From assembly GCA_020439485.1 (NCBI GenBank), contig JAGQSP010000634.1, forward strand, positions 1-5,502: a stretch of DNA of 5,502 nt, in the 5' to 3' direction. The notes under the pieces were generated by a model that was not told the DNA's origin, ran no database searches, and worked only from the letters and a program-made list of their open reading frames with translations. This document shows positions 1 through 5,388 of this stretch, one piece after another. Source of the DNA: Acidimicrobiales bacterium (lineage in GTDB: Bacteria; Actinomycetota; Acidimicrobiia; Acidimicrobiales; Poriferisodalaceae). Position numbers and translations under genes: made by a program. Numbering within the stretch: position 1 is the first letter of the stretch; each line of letters opens with the position of its first letter.

Positions 1-1409
1 GTGGCATCGTCGACCTGGCCCTCGACCTGTTCGGAGCCGAACCCGAGTCGCTGCTGGACCCCACCTGCGGGTCGGGGGTCTTCTTGTTGTCCGCGGCCTC
101 GGCGCTGGTCGCACGAGGTGCGAACCCAGACGACGCAGTTGGCCGGCTGAGCGGCTTCGACCTCGATCCGGTTGCATTGTTCTGTGCGGCGGTCGAGGTC
201 GCCAACTGGTGCGCCACCAGTGGAGGTCGATGGACGCAGCCGAGTCTGCGGATGGGCGATGTGGTGCACTCGGGGATGCTCGACGAAGTCCGAGCTGCCG
301 ACCTGGTGGTCGGCAATCCGCCGTTCTTGTCGCAGTTGCGCCGGCGTACTGCACGAAACGCCACCCAGCGCGCCGGCGTAGGGCGCATCGGCTATGCGGA
401 CGCATCGGCGATCGTTTTGAAACGCAGCGTCGACCTGCTGGCCGATGGGGGAGTGGCCGCTCTGGTGATGCCGAGGTCGTTCCTCAGCGCCCGAGATGCG
501 GCCCCTGTGCGCCAACACCTCGAAACCGCTGGTCGTTTGGCCGCGGCGTGGTTCGACGACCGACCGATGTTCGATGCCGCGGTGCGGGTATGGGCGCCGT
601 TCGTGGTCAGAGAACCGGGCCATGCCGGTGACGTCGTGCTTGCGCGTGGTGACGGGGTCGAGGTCAGCCAGCGCGTCACGTTCGATGGCTGGAGTCAATT
701 GGGGGCCGATGCCATGGAGGTGCCGCGGTTGCCGGCCGGCCGCAAGACCAGTGGCGTGCTGGGCGATCTGGCCGTGGTCAGCGCCGACTTTCGCGATTGG
801 TTCTACGAACTGGCCCGAGCTGTGCGAGAGGCGCAGGGCCAGCACCTAGACCCCGACGAGGTCGGAGTGTTGACCAGTGGGGCCATCGACCCGGCGCGCA
901 TCTTGTGGGGGCACAAGCCCGTCAAGCTGGCGGGCACGTCATTCGACAGGCCGGTGGTGGATCGTGGGTGGCTCGAAGCACGCAGTGACGCTGCTGTTCG
1001 GCTGTCTCCCAAACTGATAGTCGCCAACCAGACCAGCGTCATCGAGGTGGTGGTTGACACCGAGGGTCGTTGGGTCGGATCGACGCCCACGATCCATGTG
1101 CTGCCCCGGGCCCACGAAGACCTCTGGCGACTGGCTGCTGTGCTTGCGTCGCCTCACGCCACGGTCGAGGCGATGCGGCGCAGCTCCGGCAACGCCCTGT
1201 CGCCCACTGCCATGCGCCTCAGCGCCAGGCTTGTGGCCGACCTGGCGCTACCCGCCGACCTCGACGCCTGGGATGAAGCGGCCCAGGCCATGTGCGATGG
1301 CGAGCCTCTGACCGTGGTGGCCGAGGCGATGTGCGACGCCTACGGGATCGACAGCAGCGACCCCATCGTCAGCTGGTGGATGGGTCGAGCCGGCAAACGG
1401 TTGGCTTGA
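1..1409 (+). CDS. N6-adenine DNA methyltransferase, gamma class (5'-truncated by window edge)
   Basis: This protein is predicted to transfer a methyl group from S-adenosylmethionine to the N6 of adenine in a specific DNA sequence. The reading frame is open from the first full codon (base 3), so the true start lies to the left. Visible in order are the SAM-binding motif I, DPTCGSGVFLL (bases 57-89), an acidic motif II in GFDLDP, an aspartate in MGDVV, and the catalytic motif IV NPPF (bases 315-326). A hydrophobic strand, VAALVMPRSFLS, follows. The order motif I, then IV, then a long C-terminal part fits the gamma class (M.TaqI/Eco57I-like), in which the C-terminal region reads the target. About 469 residues are present. 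Motif X would lie just upstream, so possibly only a short N-terminal piece is missing. No restriction endonuclease gene is visible. It could be an orphan methylase or part of a restriction-modification or other defence locus. The family call is firm; target and role are unknown. Confidence 0.88.
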   Translation, partial: GIVDLALDLFGAEPESLLDPTCGSGVFLLSAASALVARGANPDDAVGRLSGFDLDPVALFCAAVEVANWCATSGGRWTQPSLRMGDVVHSGMLDEVRAADLVVGNPPFLSQLRRRTARNATQRAGVGRIGYADASAIVLKRSVDLLADGGVAALVMPRSFLSARDAAPVRQHLETAGRLAAAWFDDRPMFDAAVRVWAPFVVREPGHAGDVVLARGDGVEVSQRVTFDGWSQLGADAMEVPRLPAGRKTSGVLGDLAVVSADFRDWFYELARAVREAQGQHLDPDEVGVLTSGAIDPARILWGHKPVKLAGTSFDRPVVDRGWLEARSDAAVRLSPKLIVANQTSVIEVVVDTEGRWVGSTPTIHVLPRAHEDLWRLAAVLASPHATVEAMRRSSGNALSPTAMRLSARLVADLALPADLDAWDEAAQAMCDGEPLTVVAEAMCDAYGIDSSDPIVSWWMGRAGKRLA

Positions 1410-1491
1410 AGCGCAGGTCAATCCGGTCGACAATCGAACCCGACCAGGCAACTCTGGACCTGGCGAGCACACCTGCTCGTCCGCAAGTCAC

Positions 1492-1500
1492 GAAAGCGAG
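1492..1500 (+). promoter_or_regulatory. Candidate ribosome binding site for metX
   Basis: The string GAAAGCGAG ends 10 nt before the GTG at 1511 and resembles an imperfect Shine-Dalgarno sequence with one inserted base. It is the best such match upstream of any candidate metX start and is the main sequence reason for choosing 1511. There is no TA dinucleotide between 1410 and 1510, so a TAnnnT-type -10 element cannot lie in this gap; metX is probably read from a promoter inside or upstream of the methyltransferase gene. Confidence 0.4.
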
Positions 1501-1510
1501 CCCAGACCAA

Positions 1511-2701
1511 GTGTTCTCAGAAGAAGACCCGACGAATCCGCCGCCCGTGTCGGGCGCCTGGTTCGAGGGTGACGATCCCGAAGATCGTGTCTTCATGCAG
1601 TTCACGCGCGGCCGCGACTTCGTTCTCGAGTCGGGCGAAACCCTTCAGGCACCCGTTCTGGCTTACGAGACCTGGGGCACGCTCGACGACACCGCTTCTA
1701 ACGCCGTGTTGGTGTGTCACGCCCTCACGGGTGACAGCCACGCTGCCTCACACCCCAAGCCGCATCACCACCTGTCTGACGAAGGCTGGTGGGAACGTGT
1801 AGTGGGCCCCGGAAAGACCATCGACACCAATCGCTATTTCGTGGTGTGCGCAAATGTTCTCGGTGGCTGCCAGGGGTCTAGCGGGCCGGCCTCCACCAAT
1901 CCGTCGACCGCCAAGTGCTATGGACCCGACTTTCCGCAGGTGTCGGTGCGCGACCAGGTGAGGGCCCAGGCCAAGTTGGCCGAAGAGCTCGGTGTCGAGT
2001 CGTGGCTTGGCGTCGTCGGCGGATCGATGGGTGGCATGCAGGCGCTCGAGTGGGCCGTGACGTTCCCCGATCGGGTCAGATCGGTCGCGGCTCTCGCCAC
2101 CACCGCTGCCGCCAGCGCACAGCAGATCGCCTGGAGCCAGGCGGGCCGCATGGCGGTGATGGCCGACAGTGGCTGGAATTCGGGCCACTACTACGACGCT
2201 GCCCCCGGGCACGGTCCCCACCGTGGCCTGGCCACGGCCCGAGTGTTGGCGATGATCCACTATCGCTCTGACCTCGAGTTCAATGCGCGGTTCGGCCGGC
2301 TCAGCTCTCACGGTCGACCGGCGGCCGAACACGGTGCGATGTTCGACATCGAGCGCTATCTCGCCTATCAGGGCTCGAAGTTCGTCAGGCGTTTCGACGC
2401 CAACAGCTACATCCTGTTGAACAGGATGATGGACCTGCACGACCTGGGACGAGGGCGGGGCGGTGTTGCGGCGGCGCTGTCACGCGTCAAGTGCCCGTTG
2501 TTCACGGCGTCGGTGTCCACCGACTTCCTGTACCCCGAGTACCAGCAACGGGAACTGGTCGAGGGCTTCGAGGCGGCCGGTCAGTGGGCAACGCACGTGA
2601 TGATCGAGGCCGACACGGGCCACGACGGCTTCTTGACCCACGGCGATCAGGTCGAGCCGCAATTGCAGGCGTTCCTGGACAAGATCGCATCCGACGGCTG
2701 A
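1511..2701 (+). CDS. metX: Homoserine O-acetyltransferase (MetX)
   Basis: MetX acylates the hydroxyl of L-homoserine, normally with acetyl-CoA, in the cytoplasm. This activates homoserine for direct sulfhydrylation in methionine biosynthesis. The protein is an alpha/beta-hydrolase-fold enzyme of 396 residues from the chosen GTG, close to the family's usual 370-400. Visible family signatures are HALTGDSH (70-77), GWWERVVGPG, ANVLGGCQGSSGP, the nucleophile elbow GGSMGGMQALEW with Ser172, STDFLYP with Asp338, and TGHDGF with His371, so the catalytic triad is complete. The frame stays open upstream to 1292, inside the methyltransferase gene. That extension is Arg-rich and unlike MetX, so GTG 1511, with a weak Shine-Dalgarno-like sequence, is preferred. 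GTG 1547 and TTG 1406 are alternatives. No metY or other methionine gene is in the window. Acetyl versus succinyl preference cannot be told from motifs alone. Confidence 0.95.
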   Translation: MFSEEDPTNPPPVSGAWFEGDDPEDRVFMQFTRGRDFVLESGETLQAPVLAYETWGTLDDTASNAVLVCHALTGDSHAASHPKPHHHLSDEGWWERVVGPGKTIDTNRYFVVCANVLGGCQGSSGPASTNPSTAKCYGPDFPQVSVRDQVRAQAKLAEELGVESWLGVVGGSMGGMQALEWAVTFPDRVRSVAALATTAAASAQQIAWSQAGRMAVMADSGWNSGHYYDAAPGHGPHRGLATARVLAMIHYRSDLEFNARFGRLSSHGRPAAEHGAMFDIERYLAYQGSKFVRRFDANSYILLNRMMDLHDLGRGRGGVAAALSRVKCPLFTASVSTDFLYPEYQQRELVEGFEAAGQWATHVMIEADTGHDGFLTHGDQVEPQLQAFLDKIASDG

Positions 2702-2703
2702 CA

Positions 2704-2719
2704 CCGCCGACAGCGGCGG
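2704..2719. terminator. GC-only hairpin between convergent genes, candidate bidirectional terminator
   Basis: CCGCCG (2704-2709) and CGGCGG (2714-2719) form a perfect 6-bp stem around the loop ACAG. It lies in the 23-bp gap between the stop of metX and the stop of the convergent small gene, where a shared terminator is expected. There is no T-tract on either side, so a strong intrinsic terminator of the E. coli type is not supported; U-less hairpins are common in high-GC actinobacteria. Confidence 0.5.
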
Positions 2720-2724
2720 CCCCC

Positions 2725-3099
2725 TCAGCCGTTGCGGTCTTCGAATGTTCGGGCGACGACCCGGCTGGCCGGGTATTCGACCTGGTGTGGTAGCTCGTGT
2801 GGTTCGGTCCTGACCCGAGCCACGAAGTGGCCATTGGGGCATGTTCGCGGCATCTTGACCCGAGGCTCGGTATCGACCCTGGCGCTTGCCAGCGAGGTAA
2901 CGAACACGCTGGCGAGGCTGGGGTCGGTCATGAGTCGCATTGTTCCGGGTGCCGGCGCCGACAGGGGCGATTCGCCTCTCTTGACCCTCTCGGGTGCCAC
3001 CGGCCAACTGATCGGCTCACCGCATTCGATGCACTCGAGGATGACCCTTCCCTTGGACGGGATCTCGAGGTTGGTGGGGATATGGAAATTTGCCGTCAT
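2725..3099 (-). CDS. Hypothetical protein with split zinc-ribbon-like motifs
   Basis: I do not recognise this 124-residue protein. It has a CIECG motif (Cys23, Cys26) near the N-terminus and a CPNGH motif (Cys87, His91) about 60 residues later. Together these could supply four metal ligands in a zinc-ribbon-like arrangement. Between them is a Pro/Ala/Ser-rich stretch followed by a more hydrophobic segment with SLASVFVTSLASA (about 61-73). No signal peptide or membrane segment is evident, so it is probably cytoplasmic. The frame has strong G/C bias at third positions, which supports real coding. The opposite-strand open frame over the same bases reads as an antisense shadow. The ATG at 3099 has no clear Shine-Dalgarno or -10 element. 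The gene lies 57 bp after the aldo/keto reductase stop on the same strand and could be co-transcribed with it, unless the hairpin between them terminates. Metal binding is inference. Confidence 0.72.
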   Translation of the reverse strand: MTANFHIPTNLEIPSKGRVILECIECGEPISWPVAPERVKRGESPLSAPAPGTMRLMTDPSLASVFVTSLASARVDTEPRVKMPRTCPNGHFVARVRTEPHELPHQVEYPASRVVARTFEDRNG

Positions 3100-3122
3100 A
3101 ACCGATGGCAGTGACGCACAGA

Positions 3123-3138
3123 GCGACCGTCTGGTCGC
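3123..3138. terminator. Hairpin after the aldo/keto reductase gene, possible terminator
   Basis: GCGACC (3123-3128) and GGTCGC (3133-3138) form a perfect 6-bp stem with the 4-nt loop GTCT (+ strand). On the minus strand it begins 18 nt after the aldo/keto reductase stop and ends 23 nt before the next start codon. It has no following T-tract in either direction. It could terminate or attenuate the reductase transcript, or it could be a chance inverted repeat. Confidence 0.35.
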
Positions 3139-3156
3139 GAGATTCTGCGAAAAAGA

Positions 3157-4086
3157 TCACACTTTGACGATTTCTGAGATCTCGCCCAGTTCGTCTGGGG
3201 TCATCTCCCAGCCGTCGGCGGCCGCGTTGGCCACTATCTGGTCGACGCGTGTTGCACCGGCGATCACCGACGACACCGGTGCGTGTGCCAGCAGGTACCC
3301 GAACGCCAACTCGAGGATCGATCGGCCGTGGTTGGACGCGTATGACGTGAGCACCCGGGTGCGGTCGAGTTGCCAGTCGGCCAGGAACATCTCCTTGCGT
3401 TCTTCTGGCATCGCGGCAAGCCGCGAACCCTCCGGTGGGCCTTGGGGAGTGACCTTGCCCGTCAGCAGCCCGCTCTCCAGGGGGAAGTAGGGAAGGAAAG
3501 CCAAGCCCAACTCCTCACACGCGGGGATGACATCGGGCAGGGGCTCGCTGTGCAGCACCGAGAACCGATTCTGGACACTCGCAAACCTCGCAAAGCCGCG
3601 ATCGTTGGAGACCTCGTTTGACTCGCCCAACAGGTCTGCACCGTAGTTCGAGCACCCGATGTGGCGGACCTTGCCGGCAACCACCAGATCGTTCAGTGCG
3701 CCGAGGGTGTCTGCCACGGGCACCTTGGCATCGGGGAAGTGGTGTTGATAGAGGTCGATCCAGTCGGCGCCCAGTCGGCGAAGGCTGTTGTCGACCGCCT
3801 TCTTGATCCATTCTGGGTGTCCGCCCGTGAGGGTCTCGGGAACGTCGTAGGCACCGAACTTGGTGGCGATCACGACGTCGTCGCGCTGGCCCTTCAGCGC
3901 CTTGCCCAGATACTCCTCGGACAGGCCGTTGCCGTACACGTCGGCCGTATCGAAGAAGTTGACCCCGGCGTCGAGCGCGGCGTGAACGACCTTGGCGGTG
4001 TCGGCTTCGTCGAGGCGCATGCCGAAGTTGTTGCACCCGAGACCTATGACCGACACGTCGATGTTGCCGAGCTTGCGATGTTTCAT
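3157..4086 (-). CDS. Aldo/keto reductase family oxidoreductase
   Basis: This is a predicted NAD(P)H-dependent reductase of aldehydes or ketones, a cytoplasmic (alpha/beta)8-barrel enzyme. It has 309 residues, typical for the family. The N-terminus KHRKLGNIDVSVIGLGCNNFG matches the usual AKR opening, which fixes the ATG at 4086. The catalytic tetrad is visible: Asp46 and Tyr51 in FDTADVYG, Lys76 in IATKFGA, and His116 in LYQHHFPD. Family signatures GKVRHIGCSNY (substrate-side loop) and SSVIAGATRVDQIVANAAA (C-terminal cofactor-binding region) are also present. The substrate cannot be assigned; such proteins are often annotated only as general AKRs. Its start is 20 bp from the divergent glycosylase start, so the two genes must share or overlap promoter sequence. 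Downstream on the same strand is the small zinc-ribbon-like gene, 57 bp away with a hairpin between. The fold and activity class are firm. Confidence 0.93.
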   Translation of the reverse strand: MKHRKLGNIDVSVIGLGCNNFGMRLDEADTAKVVHAALDAGVNFFDTADVYGNGLSEEYLGKALKGQRDDVVIATKFGAYDVPETLTGGHPEWIKKAVDNSLRRLGADWIDLYQHHFPDAKVPVADTLGALNDLVVAGKVRHIGCSNYGADLLGESNEVSNDRGFARFASVQNRFSVLHSEPLPDVIPACEELGLAFLPYFPLESGLLTGKVTPQGPPEGSRLAAMPEERKEMFLADWQLDRTRVLTSYASNHGRSILELAFGYLLAHAPVSSVIAGATRVDQIVANAAADGWEMTPDELGEISEIVKV

Positions 4087-4092
4087 GTCGTG

Positions 4093-4106
4093 TAGCGTCG
4101 CACGTC
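4093..4106 (+). promoter_or_regulatory. Putative -10 element for leaderless glycosylase transcript
   Basis: TAGCGT (4093-4098) matches the actinobacterial -10 pattern TAnnnT and ends 8 nt before the GTG at 4107. That spacing would place transcription initiation at or next to the start codon, giving a leaderless mRNA. No convincing -35 was found; TTGCGA at 4073-4078 is only 14 nt away. On the minus strand the overlapping GACGCT (4099-4094) keeps the A at position 2 and T at position 6 and ends 7 nt before the reductase ATG, so the same DNA could serve both genes. Confidence 0.5.
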
Positions 4107-4883
4107 GTGCCCGAGTTGGTCGAGGTCGAGATCTACCGCCGGTCGGTCGAACCCGTCGTAGGGCGGCGTGTCGAGGCCGTTCGCACCCCCGATAGCTGGT
4201 TCTTGAAGGGCGGCGTGACCCCGGCAGCCCTCGACGAAGCGCTGGTCGGGGCCTCGGTGAGAGCCAGTCGGCGCCTGGGAAAGCTGCTCATGGTCGACAT
4301 CGGCGACACCACCCTGGGCCTGCGGTTCGGGATGACCGGCCGCATCGTGGTCGACGGCAGCCAGCCGATAGAGCGCCTTCTCTACTCAACGGTCAGCTCC
4401 AGCGAGAGATTCGCGAGGTTTGGGATCGGGTTCGACGACGGCTCGGAGCTGTCGATCATCGATCCGCGCCGTCTTGGTGGGGTCGAGCTTGCGCCAGACG
4501 AATCGGCGTTGGGACCAGATGCAGCAACCGTCTCGAAGCGCCAAATCGAGGCGGTGCTGACGGGACGAAGAAGCCTCAAGGCCGTGCTGCTCGATCAGAG
4601 CCGCATTGCCGGAATCGGCAACCTGATCTGCGACGAGACCCTGTGGCGCGTCGGCCTAGACCCAACACGCCCGGTCGCCACCTTGACCAGCGCCGAAAAA
4701 GCTGCGCTGGCGCGTGCCATCCGCGAGACCGTTGGTGTGCTGACCCGCCGGGGTGGCTCGCATCTGGGAGACCTGCAAGACCATCGCGTCGAGGGTGGTG
4801 TGTGTCCCCGAGATGGTGCACCACTCAGACGCGACCAGGTGGGTGGGCGCACCACCTACTGGTGCCCTCAGCATCAGCGCTGA
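4107..4883 (+). CDS. Fpg/Nei-family DNA glycosylase/AP lyase
   Basis: The protein is predicted to excise oxidised bases from DNA and nick the abasic site in base-excision repair. The GTG start is fixed by chemistry, because it gives MPE, with Pro2 as the N-terminal nucleophile after Met removal and Glu3 next. Lys59 in RLGKLL matches the conserved hairpin lysine, and GMTG (Met76) the intercalating-Met strand. The helix-two-turn-helix reads LLDQSRIAGIGNLICDE with the conserved Asn172. The C-terminal finger has the family spacing (x2-x16-x2), but its ligand positions are Cys233, Asp236, Cys253 and His256 instead of four cysteines; the finger Arg248 in GGRTT is kept. DPRRLG (119-124) has Leu where E. 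coli Fpg has Phe. Length is 258, slightly below the usual 270. Because of these differences I assign the family but not fpg (mutM) versus nei, and lesion preference is unknown. Confidence 0.9.
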   Translation: MPELVEVEIYRRSVEPVVGRRVEAVRTPDSWFLKGGVTPAALDEALVGASVRASRRLGKLLMVDIGDTTLGLRFGMTGRIVVDGSQPIERLLYSTVSSSERFARFGIGFDDGSELSIIDPRRLGGVELAPDESALGPDAATVSKRQIEAVLTGRRSLKAVLLDQSRIAGIGNLICDETLWRVGLDPTRPVATLTSAEKAALARAIRETVGVLTRRGGSHLGDLQDHRVEGGVCPRDGAPLRRDQVGGRTTYWCPQHQR

Positions 4884-4884
4884 T
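4873..4884. repeat. 12-bp perfect palindrome over the glycosylase stop codon
   Basis: ATCAGCGCTGAT is self-complementary and spans the last codons, the TGA stop and one base beyond. As RNA it could only form a 4-bp stem with a 4-nt loop, so it is a poor terminator. As DNA it could be a dimer-binding site upstream of the next gene, but chance is quite possible. Confidence 0.25.
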
Positions 4885-4922
4885 CTAGACATCGCGCCCG
4901 TCATGGATAGGTCTGGCACGAG

Positions 4923-4935
4923 TACAGTCGCACGT
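4923..4935 (+). promoter_or_regulatory. Putative -10 element for leaderless membrane-protein transcript
   Basis: TACAGT (4923-4928) fits TAnnnT and ends 7 nt before the GTG at 4936, the position expected for initiation at the start codon. The stretch GTACAGTCGCACGTGTG is nearly the same as that at the glycosylase start (GTAGCGTCGCACGTCGTG). No clear -35 element is visible. Confidence 0.5.
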
Positions 4936-5370
4936 GTGCATTGGAGTCGGGCGATAAAGCTGCTGCTGGCCACTGCAGCTATCGCCCTGGTGTCGGTGTT
5001 CGTTGCCGTCTCGCCTGTTGGTGCGCTGGCGCTGTTGGCTCAGGCCCAGACCGAGGTCGACGACGGCACCAGGCCCATGCGCATCCTGGCCATCGCCATG
5101 GGTGTGCTGGCAGTGCTGCTCGGTGTGCTGACCTACTTCTACTGGAAGGCCACAACCCCACCGGCGCGGCGTGGCTATCTGCCCATGCCCGACTGGTCGG
5201 CCGAGCCCAGGCTCGAGCGTCGGCCGAGCCCCACGGCGGGCGAGGTGGCGGGTGCCCCCCACGTCGAGGCCGAGCCCCGCACACGGCCCCCGCAGGCTGC
5301 ACCTTCGCTGCGAGACTCGCTCAAGGCGCGGCCGGTTCTGGGCGACAAGCTGGCCGATTCGGGCAACTGA
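4936..5370 (+). CDS. Small membrane protein with proline-rich C-terminal tail, unknown function
   Basis: I do not recognise this 144-residue protein. The N-terminus has a basic start (HWSRAIK) followed by a long hydrophobic stretch (about 9-35) that could be a signal peptide or a first membrane helix. A short acidic linker (EVDDGTRP, 40-47) leads to a clear membrane helix, ILAIAMGVLAVLLGVLTYFYW (50-70), then a basic KATTPPARRG boundary. Residues 75 to the end are rich in Pro, Arg, Glu and Ala and look disordered, ending in a more regular SLRDSLKARPVLGDKLADSG. With a positive region after the second helix the tail is probably cytoplasmic. GTG 4936 is preferred because of the TAnnnT element 7 nt upstream; ATG 4903 would add 11 residues, and neither has a Shine-Dalgarno. 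It follows the glycosylase gene by 52 bp and precedes the next gene by 18 bp. Confidence 0.75.
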   Translation: MHWSRAIKLLLATAAIALVSVFVAVSPVGALALLAQAQTEVDDGTRPMRILAIAMGVLAVLLGVLTYFYWKATTPPARRGYLPMPDWSAEPRLERRPSPTAGEVAGAPHVEAEPRTRPPQAAPSLRDSLKARPVLGDKLADSGN

Positions 5371-5375
5371 GCCTC

Positions 5376-5388
5376 TAGGTTTTGTTAC
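5376..5388 (+). promoter_or_regulatory. Putative -10 element for the last gene
   Basis: TAGGTT (5376-5381) fits TAnnnT and ends 7 nt before the ATG at 5389. This is the same geometry as at 4923, but the spacer TTGTTAC is different in sequence. No Shine-Dalgarno lies before the ATG, which is consistent with a leaderless transcript separate from the membrane-protein gene. Confidence 0.4.

Noticed and set aside
1292..1510. Upstream extension of the metX frame into the methyltransferase gene
   Set aside because: Bases 1292-1405 read as an Arg-rich peptide unlike MetX and overlap conserved-frame methyltransferase codons; they are an open frame by composition only.
1410..1510. Possible SAM riboswitch or other methionine-responsive leader before metX
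   Set aside because: The 101-bp gap is short, shows no strong stem-loops or recognisable SAM-riboswitch core, and lacks any TA-containing -10 element.
1748..2440. Minus-strand open frame of 230 codons inside metX
   Set aside because: It is fully antisense to conserved MetX sequence including the nucleophile Ser172, and its product is low-complexity Arg/Gly/His-rich.
2732..3490. Long plus-strand open frame (252 codons) across the small gene and the end of the reductase gene
   Set aside because: It is antisense to two minus-strand frames with good coding character; one of them is a clear aldo/keto reductase. Its product is Ser/Arg-rich with no recognisable motif. High-GC DNA commonly leaves such antisense frames open.
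3480..4036. Minus-strand frame of 173 codons overlapping the reductase in another frame
   Set aside because: It is an Arg-rich frame shadow of the aldo/keto reductase, which has the intact catalytic tetrad in the annotated frame.
4753..4935. Upstream extension of the membrane-protein frame into the glycosylase gene
   Set aside because: The extra residues overlap the finger-coding region of the glycosylase in another frame and would put a long polar segment before the hydrophobic N-terminus. Only ATG 4903 remains as a reasonable alternative start.
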